Origin: Chrysochromulina tobinii
Lineage: Eukaryota; Haptophyta; Prymnesiales; Chrysochromulinaceae
DNA length: 24,813 nt
Assembly (NCBI GenBank): GCA_001275005.1
Contig: JWZX01002762.1
Location: 1 to 24,813, forward strand
Reading direction: 5' to 3'
A program made the position numbers and the translations under genes. This document shows positions 17,272 through 24,813 of this stretch, one piece after another; position 1 is the stretch's first letter; every line of letters begins with the position of its first letter. The notes under the pieces are model-generated. The model ran no database searches. It had not been told where the DNA came from and saw only the letters and a list, made by a program, of their open reading frames with translations.

Positions 17272-20200
17272 CTAAGGTTGCCTGCGCTTTGGCTTGCCAA
17301 ACACGGCACGACTCAGCCACTTGCCCGGGCGGAACTTTTTGGGCTTGTTGCTCTGACCCTCGTTGTCCGAGGCGCTTGAGGCACCGTCATCATAGTCGCC
17401 ATACACCGGATTGGACATGCGGAGCAGCGGCTCCGCGTTTGCACCACCGCGTGTCGTATAGCCTGTCGCCATGGACGACGACCCTTCCCGCCGCCGACCG
17501 GACCATCGATCGTCAAAGTCGGCGCGGCTGTTCGCTATCGAGTCGTACGCGCCGGACCCGGGGTGGACCAACGGCTGGTCGGGCGAGGCGAGGTCGGGGG
17601 CGAGCGAGCGTGGGCGGTGTACACCGGACGGACCGCGCTGTGGAGGCAGCGGGCTCGCTGGAGAGGATATGTACTGCGCCTGCCCTGGCATCAACGTCGC
17701 CGACACGCGCGGCAGCGGCTGCGTCCCGTCCCAGGCACGAGCACTCGATCCTGGATCCTGCCTGAAGTACGCAAATGGGCTCTCACGCTCGACCGCGACG
17801 GCGCCTCGCCCGGCCGAACGGCCATCGCGCGGCCCCGTGCCCATCTCGCCGGTGGCGATTCGAGCTCGGCCCGATCTCGAATGGTCCACCCACTCGAGGG
17901 CGACCGCTGGGATGGGGCGCAGGCATGCGAGACCGCACAGCCCGAACCATAGGCAGAGGGCCGCGCAGCCGAGGGCCAGCCCGAGCAGCCCGAGCTGCTG
18001 CTGCGCAGGGCCGCAGGTGAGATCCTTGACGTGCTCAAACGAAGTGCTCACCCAGGCGCAGCTGGTCACCTGATGAGGGAGGCACTCAGATGCACTCAGA
18101 TGCACTCAGATGCACTCAGATGCACTCAGATGCACTCAGATGCACTCAGGCGCAGCTGGTCACCTGCTCTGCCAAGCCGATCTCATCCACCGCTGCCTCG
18201 AGCTGGGCAGCGAGATCCATGCCTTGCGCCACCGCGTCCTCGCACACGGAGCGCGCCGTAATGAGCGATTCGTTGAGCGCGGAGAGCACGGTGGGCGCTA
18301 AGACGTACGACGTGTAATTGCAGGTATTGAGCGCGGCCACGACGGGCGGCGCGCTGTCGCCGAGCGTTGCGAGCGCCGCCTTGAGCGCCACATTCGTCGC
18401 CCGGATCGCTGGGTCGGTGAGCGGAGTGGAGCCAGGATAGAGGGTTTGGAAGAGCGTCGTCCACGCGGTACGATCGGCGGCGGGGACGGGGATCGTGTCG
18501 GCAGGGAGCGCATTGATCATGGTCGAGGTCAGATTGGGTAGCTGCTCGAGCTCGCTCATGTCCACGCCCGCATCCGGCGTACGCGCCACGTTGAGCAGGA
18601 TCATCTCGGCCATACCGACCTGGCTCAGGGCTTCGTCAATCGGTGCGAGGGCGGTCGTGTTGAACGCGCCCAGCTGCTCATTCAGGCTGCTTGTGAGGTT
18701 GGCGAGCGGGCCGTTGAAGTCGAGAACGCCCTCAAGGCCCAGGATGGCGATCAGGTTGGTCGCATAGCCCTCCTTGCCGCACTGCAACGCCTCAGACACG
18801 AGCGTCGAGATGGGCAGCGAGGTGGGCGGATTGACGTCGCTCGGCTGCCCCGCGGGTGGAGCAAAGAGGGTCACGTTCCCCAGCGATCGCAGGTTGACCT
18901 CCAGCAAGGTCTCAAGCACGCCCGGCTCACACGCAGCGGTGAGGACTGGCGCGAGTGTCAAGCAGACCAACGACCCGATCAGCAGCAGCATGAGCGCGAC
19001 AAGCACCACACAGCTCAGCCCGCAGCCGGCGCCGCGCCCGTACTTTTGAGGCGCGCTGGTGCCGCGGCAGCAGCAGAAGGCGGCACAGAGGAGGAGGAGC
19101 ACGGGCAGCATGACCGTGAGCACCACGCCCAGCGCGATCAGCAGCGCGGGCTCGCCGAGGTCGAGGGGCGAGATCGGCTCCGAATCATACGCGTCCGTGC
19201 CTGCGTACCCGTTGCCAGCGGGCAGCCCAAGCCCTGTCCAGTAGGTGTCGATGTCCGAGCAGTAGCCGTTGAAGCGGGTGAGCGTGCCCTGAAAGGTATC
19301 GACGAGCGCGCCCACCTCGGACTGCACGCTCGCGTTCACTTCGTACACCTGCGCGAGGATAGGCGCCGTCTGCATCTCCACTGCCTCAAAGGCGGAATCG
19401 ACGGCGCTGACGAGCGCGTCGTGCGACGCGCCGAGCTGGGCAGCGAGCTCGGAGCTCTCGGAGATTAAAGGCTCGGGCACGTATGAGAGGTTGAGCGCCT
19501 GCGCTTGCTGCAGCGGCGTCCAGAAGGCCGTGCATGTCGCCGGATCGGTGCTCGCAGCGCACGTGGTCCAATAAGGCTCCGCAATACTCGTAGCGGCGGC
19601 GAGTGCCTGGACTAGCGATGCGAGAGAGCTGTTGAGTAAGGTGAGGTTGGCGGCGACCTGATCGGCGATGGCGACGGCGGCGGCCGACGTGTTGATTACG
19701 GGCGCGAACGCGTCTGCGCTCGCCAGCAGGTTGCCCACAAAGGACACCGTTGCGCTCGCCACGGCGTCTGTTGAGTCCCCAAGCCCGGCGGCGAACCCAA
19801 GGAGAGAGTCGCTCTCGCACGAAGGCGGCGGCGCGAGCGGCGCAAACGGCGGAGGCGCTGGCGGCGTGCCGCAGAACGCCCCGGTGCCATTCGATCCCGA
19901 CGACGGCGTCGAGCACGCAAACTGCAACGCCTCAGTCGTCAGATTTACTGCCGTCGACTCATAGGCCGTTGCGGTGCCGAGCAGCATGATGAGCGCGTAC
20001 AGCGAGCCAGCGAGCAAGGTCAGCGCCGCGAGCGCGCCCGCAAACGCGCATCCCAGCCCGCGCGAGCGCTTCAGCCACTTGCGGCAGCCGCATGCGGTCA
20101 GCGTCAAGCTCAGGAGCAGGAGCATTGGCAACAGCACGAGAGCGACAAGGGGCGGCCCCGCGTACGGAGCGACGTCGGAGAGGACCCAATTTTGCGCCGT

Positions 20201-20476
20201 TGAGGAGCTCAGCCATTCAGACAGAGGTAGCTGCTGAACGTCGCTGGGGATTCCCATGAGGGCCAAGACGTCCGCGCCTTGTGTGAGTCGTGTGCAGGGT
20301 GCGAAGATTCCACTTCCACACACGGATGGACGACGGCGTCTCCGCCTCTCGCCAACATGGGTGAGCAGGTCCGTTTCGGTCCCTCCGAGGTGAAGTTTCC
20401 ATAACCGCCTTTTCATGATGTCCCCGGGGAACACGATGATTCTTGCTTCCCCCTCGTGATTTACACCATGCTTCAA
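17272..20476 (-). CDS. Prominin-like pentaspan membrane glycoprotein
   Basis: Exon 1 20476-18164 and exon 2 18069-17272 give 1,036 residues from the first ATG. Five hydrophobic spans: about 110-130, 143-166, 437-463, 485-508 and, in exon 2, 797-820. Two large loops, one of about 270 residues (167-436) and one of about 290 (509-796), carry several N-x-S/T sites (NLT, NTS, NSS, NVT, NTT, NYT, NES). Cys-rich short cytosolic turns follow TM1 (CGCRKW...GLGC) and TM3 (FCCCRG...GCG). This layout is that of prominin (CD133), which sits in microvilli and cilia and binds cholesterol. The tail (about 821-1036) is disordered and basic, with NPVYGDYDD. The first about 95 residues lack a signal peptide, so the start may be at another Met (MGIPSDVQ) or on an unseen exon. 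Confidence 0.75.
18070..18163 (-). other. Prominin-like gene intron, type A, 94 bp
   Basis: Read on the - strand: donor GAGCAG|GTGACCAGCTGCGCCTG, about seven copies of TCTGAGTGCA (plus coordinates 18081-18150), then CCTCCCTCATCAG|GTGACCAGCTGCGCCTG. The 17-bp flanking repeat is perfect. Reading through gives a stop in the array; splicing gives QVTSCAWVSTSF. Confidence 0.9.
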
Positions 20477-20685
20477 TCATCAAGAGCGTAAAGTTTGTTA
20501 CACCGTAGAGCGTACCCGTACCCGGTACGGTAGTTCACAGGCACCGGTATCATCAATCACACGAGCACATCCATACTCCAGAAGACACCGGGATCCGCGC
20601 AACATTCTTCCTAACAGGTTTATTCTCCTAACAGGTTTATTCATACTGTTCGGTGACCTTGATTGCCTCCGTGAGACGTGTGCCC
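20477..20685. promoter_or_regulatory. Divergent spacer of the prominin-like and helicase genes
   Basis: About 209 bp between divergent starts, containing a perfect 17-bp tandem pair (20609-20625 and 20626-20642) of TCCTAACAGGTTTATTC. Each copy holds CTAAC and ACAG|GT, which look like a branch point and splice junction. No TATA box was identified. Confidence 0.5.
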
Positions 20686-22512
20686 ATGGTAAACCCGTCC
20701 TTGACGACGTGCCTGCTCGCGCTCGCCCTCCCGCGCGCTCCGGAGTCGCACACGGCCTTCCGCCATGCGCCATCGCCGTACGTGTCGGCACGCAGCGGTA
20801 GGGTGAGCCTCGTCGCCACGGACCTGCCAGTGGGTCGCTTTGGCGACCTACCGCTGCCGCCAGCGATCGCCAGCGCACTTGCCGACTCCAAGATCTACCG
20901 GCCGACGCCGATCCAGTCGGTATCGAGCATGACGATCCACCGCGGTGGGCACACGCTACTGCACTCGGCGACCGGCAGCGGCAAGACGCTTGCTTACCTC
21001 CTGCCGCTGCTTGCTCGCCTACACGTGAGCAAGCCTGGTCAGCTGCTCATCATCGTGCCCTCGCGCGAGCTGGCTCTCCAGACAGCGGCGGTCATCGAGA
21101 AGACGTGGCCGCACCACGGCACGCGGCGTGCCTTCATGCTGGCGGGCACGCCGCCGCCGGCGGAGGTCGCCGAGCAGATGCGCTTGGCGGCGTGCCCCGT
21201 GATCGTAGCCACGCCGCGCCCGCTGCTCTCTCTCGTCCGTCACCTCGCCGGCACAGATCGGCTGCATTCGCGCCGGGCGCTCGCGGTTTCGGGCGACGGC
21301 CTGGCGCCACTGCTCGTGCGCAACCTGCGCGCGGTCGTGCTCGACGAGGTCGACGCCCTTCTTCTCGACCGCGAGATTGCGCTTCGCGCTGCAGCGGAGA
21401 CACGCCGCAAGAGTTACCGCGAACTCTCGGGTGGCTCAGGCGACATTAAGGCGCCCGAGCGCTTCACGAAGCCGACGGCACGCGCGGTACAGGCGCTGCT
21501 CAAGGCGGCCACGAGCAGCGGGCGCGGGCGCGCTTCCGGGGGCGGCGCCGGGCGCGGCGCCGGGCGTGGCGTCGGGCGTGGCGTCGGGCGTGGCGGCCGG
21601 GGCGGCGCCGCGGCGCCGCCGGCAGTGCAGCTGGTTGCCTGCTCGGCGACGGCAAGCTACCGGCTACGCGAGGAGCTGTGCCGGCTCTTTGAGCTTCGGC
21701 ACGAGGCTCAGGAGCTACGCGTCTTCTCCGAAGCGGACGCTGACCCTCGCGCTGGCGCGGGCGGCAAGGGCGGCGGGCGCGGCATAGGCGGCGTTGGCGT
21801 GCCTCCGGCGATCACGCATTGGTACGTGCCGTGCGCGCACGCGGCGGACAAGGCGCGGGCGGTGTGCGCGGCGCTCGCGCAGCTACGCCCACGCTGTGCG
21901 CTCCTCTTCCTCTCGGACGACGCGCCCCTCCGGGTCGCCGTCACAGAGCTGCAGGCCCACGGGCTGCACGCGGAATTACTGCATGAGGCGATGGGATTGG
22001 AGAGCCTTGCGAATGGCACGGGGAGCACGTCGGGCGCTGTGCTGGGCGCCGAAGGGGGGTACTGGGCACTTCGATCGGCGCTCCGTGCCACGCCACCCGG
22101 CGATCGTGACAGCGACGGTGGCGGTGGTGAGAACGGAGGCAGCGGAGGCAAGAACCCCCAAGGTGGTGGAGGCGACGGTGGGGGCGTTGAGCTGTCTTCT
22201 GCCTCCGCCGAAGCGACAGCCATCGCGACCGCAGCCCAGAACGGCTGCCGGCTGCTCGTGAGCACTGCGGGCTCGGCGCGGGGCTTAGATTTGGACGCCG
22301 TCGATGTGGTGATGCTCTACAACCTGCCCGACGCTGCCGATCAGTACCTGCATCTGGCGGGGCGCACGGGACGTCAGGGGCGCACGGGCGCCGTCGTGAG
22401 CCTCCTCGTTCCCGAGCAGGTACCGCAGCTCGGTTCAATCACGCGCCAGCTGCGTATTTCGATCCGGCAGCACCCCGATATTGCGCTCGCCATGGAGGAA
22501 GGCGCCGCCTGA
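20686..22512 (+). CDS. DEAD-box-type RNA helicase, possibly plastid-targeted
   Basis: 608 residues from the ATG at 20686. Motifs: Q motif YRPTPIQ (about 70), I ATGSGKT (95), Ia PSRELALQ (125), TPRPL (175), II DEVD (219) in place of DEAD, III SAT (320), IV-like LLFLSDD, V STAGSARGLDL (526) and VI HLAGRTGRQGRTG (556). These give ATP-dependent RNA unwinding. The N-terminus MVNPSLTTCLLALALPRAP resembles a signal peptide and is followed by SHTAFRHAPSPYVSARSGR, rich in Ser/Arg with a Phe, as in bipartite plastid leaders. Two Gly-rich inserts (about 280-310, GRG repeats; about 465-505, Gly/Asn/Asp) are longer than usual. Plastid or ribosome-assembly function is an inference from the leader only. Confidence 0.85.
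   Translation: MVNPSLTTCLLALALPRAPESHTAFRHAPSPYVSARSGRVSLVATDLPVGRFGDLPLPPAIASALADSKIYRPTPIQSVSSMTIHRGGHTLLHSATGSGKTLAYLLPLLARLHVSKPGQLLIIVPSRELALQTAAVIEKTWPHHGTRRAFMLAGTPPPAEVAEQMRLAACPVIVATPRPLLSLVRHLAGTDRLHSRRALAVSGDGLAPLLVRNLRAVVLDEVDALLLDREIALRAAAETRRKSYRELSGGSGDIKAPERFTKPTARAVQALLKAATSSGRGRASGGGAGRGAGRGVGRGVGRGGRGGAAAPPAVQLVACSATASYRLREELCRLFELRHEAQELRVFSEADADPRAGAGGKGGGRGIGGVGVPPAITHWYVPCAHAADKARAVCAALAQLRPRCALLFLSDDAPLRVAVTELQAHGLHAELLHEAMGLESLANGTGSTSGAVLGAEGGYWALRSALRATPPGDRDSDGGGGENGGSGGKNPQGGGGDGGGVELSSASAEATAIATAAQNGCRLLVSTAGSARGLDLDAVDVVMLYNLPDAADQYLHLAGRTGRQGRTGAVVSLLVPEQVPQLGSITRQLRISIRQHPDIALAMEEGAA
21520..21610 (+). repeat. GGGCGTGGCGTC-type coding repeat (RG-rich insert)
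   Basis: Tandem GRGAGRGVGRGVGRG units sit between helicase motifs II and III. RG repeats often bind RNA; here they interrupt the first RecA-like domain. Confidence 0.8.
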
Positions 22513-23490
22513 CGTGACACACACCAAGCGTGGTGGGACGACGTTCACGCTTGGCACAATAAGTTCATCTTGCGATCTTTGTCGTGCCGGCATACACAAA
22601 TAAATAGTAACAAATTCGAATGACGAGTGATGTTTTTATGATTAGTGTGTGCGGCGTGAACGAATCGCCGATCGCGGGAGGCGGTGCGGTGCTGGGCGAA
22701 ATCGGTCGGACACGCTCTTGCTGCTGTTGCTCCGGCCGGGCCGGCGCGCGGCGGCGGGGGTGCGTCGCGTCGGACGAGAACCATGGTGAGAAGCAACGCG
22801 CTTGAATGTTCTATGTTGAAAAACCGCTTGACCGTCGAGCGGGCGCGGCGTGTATACAGTATAGCGTAGCCGCGCGGGAGCCCGACGGGACGTTGCGGAC
22901 AGTCGAGTTGTATATACTTGTATTCGACGTTCTCGGTGTGCTGGGCTCTTCTTCCTTCTTGCCATGCTTGGCTTCTTGCTCGCTGACGTGAGTATTAATA
23001 CGAACCGAATACCGAGCCGGTCTCGCGCTTCCTACGTCATACCGACACACCACACACGACACAGCGCCGCTTGTGGGCTTGACGGATACTGGTGAATCGT
23101 TTATCTGGATATGGTATGGTTGTACCGGCCAGTCGGCCAGCGAGGCACCACGCGGCACAGTGTCACACTCACACGCTCGCACCCCCCCAACATCGAACAT
23201 GCGTTACGCGCGCGGCTTCTGAGCGTGGCCGCACACGTCACTAAATACAAGACACGCAGCGACGAAGGCGGTGATCAGGCCGACGCCCGCCGCTCTACGA
23301 AGCAGCCCCGTAGGGCTTCATGCCCGCAGTGGCCCAGTGCCCCCCGGCTCTGGGCCATGGCGGTGCAGCACTTCTTACGATTGTGCACAGCGCACCCACC
23401 CACATCCGTCCACCCAGCCTCCACCACTGTTGTCCATCGTGCGTTACAGCTGTACGTGTTCGGCTCAGCATGTTCCGCCCGCTCGCTCCC
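22513..23490. other. Convergent spacer with likely 3' UTRs, no gene supported
   Basis: 978 bp, more AT-rich than coding DNA. AATAAA at 22599-22604 could serve polyadenylation of the helicase mRNA. A hairpin-capable TGGCCCAG...CTGGGCCA pair lies at about 23330-23358, in the expected 3' UTR of the minus-strand gene. I see no convincing ORF or RNA gene. Confidence 0.5.
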
Positions 23491-24813
23491 TCAAAGAAAC
23501 TCAAGGCCACATGCAGGATGCTTCTGCGCCACCTCCCTCAGCGCAAACTTGCTCGGTGCGGACTGGACTGCCTCCGCCGGGACGCCACGCGACATGAGGA
23601 GGTCCTTCAGGGCCTTGAAGCTCATGCTGTTGAGGTCCACTTGGGCAGGGCCGCTCGGCGTCGGCGTCGGCGGCGGAGGGGTGGGCGTAGGGAGGCGCGG
23701 CGCTGGGGTGGGCACGAAGGACTTCATCTTCTCCTTGGCTTCGGCAGCGCTGGAAGACTGGGCTGCGGCGGCTTCCTCAGCCGCCCAACGCTCGGCAGCT
23801 AGGCGCTCGACTTCGGCCCTCTGACGCTCGGCCTCCGCCGCCGCGGCCGCCTCGGCCGCCTCCTCAGCCGCCAGCCGCTCCGCCTCGCGAAAGGCCGCCT
23901 CCTCCGCCTCCGTCTCCTCCGCGGCCTTGCGAGCCGCTGCCTCAGCCTCCTTGCGGAGCTCCGACGCAAGCTTCCGGTCGGATCGACCCCGCAAGAGTGC
24001 CTGCACCTGAGTAGCCGCCGCGTTCGCCTGCTCGGCCTCGAGCCGCTCCGCCTCCGCGAGCTCCGCTGCCAGCCGCACCTGATGAGAGGTGATCCGTGGT
24101 ATCAGAAAGCAATCAAGAGCAATCAAGGGCAATCACCTGATGAGAGAGAGGCGATCCGTGTTATCAGAAAGCACTCAAGAGCAATCAAGAGGAGTCGCCG
24201 CCAGACGCACCGCCGCGAGGCGTGCTTCCTCCGCCCGTCGCGCGGCCGCGAGCGCCTCCATCCGTGCCCCTTCGGCCGCATCCTTCGGACGGCGTTTGGG
24301 CGGTTGGATGACTGCGGCGCGTGGCGACCTCGACTCGAGCTGCTCCTCGTACAGCTCCAGGTCGTAGAGGACGGCCACCTGCTGTGCTCGCTGGTCGGCG
24401 AGTCGCTTCGACTCTTGCGCGGCATGCTTCTCGGCAGCCTCAAGCTTGCTACGCACGTCTTCGAGCGAAGAGCCCACGAAGGCGCGGCGCGCCTCGAGCT
24501 CGGCCAGCCAGCGCTTGTTCTCGTCATCGTTCTCCGCGAGCAGCTGCGGACCCGTCTTGTTGGGCGCGGGGCCCTCCCCCTTCCACTCGAACTCGGCGGC
24601 GAGCGGATGGCTCGCAATCTGGATGGTCAGAGCCTCGAACTGCGCGCGCAGGGTGAAGGTGTAGTTCGATTTCTGCTCCTGAACCTTCACCTCCGACTCA
24701 AGCAGCGCACGCGCCATGCGCAAGCTGTCCTTGTGTTTGAGCCGCAGCGCCTCGAGCGCATCGGTCGCGGCAGCCTTGGCGGCGCTCGCGGCGTCCGAGG
24801 CGCTCTGGCACTT
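23491..24813 (-). CDS. Coiled-coil protein with IQ-like motif, 5'-partial
   Basis: Exon 1 24813(open)-24211 and exon 2 24078-23491 give at least 397 residues, with the N-terminus outside. The first part is mixed helix (SNYTFTLRAQFEALTIQIASH), then long Glu/Ala/Arg coiled coil (about 95-345). An IQ-like calmodulin/myosin-light-chain site, ATQVQALLRGRSDRK, lies shortly after the exon junction. A Pro/Thr linker (PTPAPRLPTPTPPPPTPTP) leads to a compact C-terminal helical segment, FKALKDLLMSRGVPAEAV...FALREVAQK, resembling a small SAP-like helix-turn-helix; that likeness is weak. A cytoskeletal or flagellar role is plausible but unproven. Confidence 0.75.
24079..24210 (-). other. Intron with two tandem acceptor modules, 132 bp
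   Basis: On the - strand: GCGGCG|GTGCGTCTGGCGGCG donor and CTCTCATCAG|GTGCGGCTGGCAGCG acceptor, so the exon start is duplicated. Between them lie two similar modules of about 57 bp (each with TTGATTGCT, TTTCTGATA, CACGGATC and CTCATCAG). The first acceptor-like CAG ends at plus coordinate 24137. An in-frame TGA in the array makes splicing necessary. Confidence 0.85.

Noticed and set aside
23330-23358. Hairpin as a small RNA gene or terminator
   Set aside because: An 8-bp stem in GC-rich DNA is expected by chance and no RNA family features are visible.
23111-23824. 237-codon plus-strand frame
   Set aside because: It overlaps the antisense of the IQ/coiled-coil gene and is of low complexity; the minus reading has coherent domains and an intron that restores frame.

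Overview
This is eukaryotic nuclear DNA. It is GC-rich, carries genes on both strands, and its spliceosomal introns (GT-AG, plus one candidate GC-AG) can be placed by reading-frame continuity. Two proteins have N-terminal signal-peptide-like leaders of the kind used for import into secondary plastids. Together with the GC bias and the gene set (NOP9, a sirtuin, a prominin-like 5-TM protein, an IQ/coiled-coil protein), this fits a unicellular alga with a secondary plastid. A haptophyte is my best guess from general character; no marker in the window proves it.

Layout. 2-6261 (+): a long coiled-coil gene, open at its 5' end, with about eleven introns and a small non-coiled C-terminal domain. 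6520-7272 (-): an FHA-domain gene. 7665-10487 (+): NOP9-type Pumilio-repeat ribosome-biogenesis factor. 11131-11511 (-): small 4-TM Tim17/22/23-like protein. 11765-13160 (+): three-exon sirtuin. 13549-14060 (-): small two-exon leader-bearing membrane protein. 14237-16561 (+): unknown low-complexity/helical protein with a KEN motif. 17272-20476 (-): prominin-like 5-TM glycoprotein. 20686-22512 (+): DEAD-box-type helicase with a possible plastid leader. 23491-24813 (-): IQ/coiled-coil protein, open at the window edge. The genes are ordinary nuclear neighbours and show no operon-like or functional clustering. Divergent pairs share short promoters (7273-7664, 11512-11764, 14061-14236, 20477-20685); convergent pairs share 3' spacers.

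The most interesting content is the introns. In at least four unrelated genes on both strands, most introns have the same build. The exon sequence starting at the donor is repeated, as a direct repeat of about 14-30 bp, at the start of the downstream exon (or, in two cases, the sequence just upstream of each splice site is repeated). Between the repeats lies a short-period minisatellite (10 or 21 bp, core TGATTGC/TGAGTGC), usually ending CCTCATCAG. A second intron type, about 80 bp long with a shared 25-bp core and CCCCACAG end, occurs at two sites in the coiled-coil gene. One intron is a stack of both types, one (sirtuin) is a three-step staircase of duplicated exon starts, and one (4636-4914) reads on the opposite strand as the same kind of coiled coil as the host exons. 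This looks like continuing intron gain by local duplication or introner insertion, followed by minisatellite growth of branch-point/acceptor modules.
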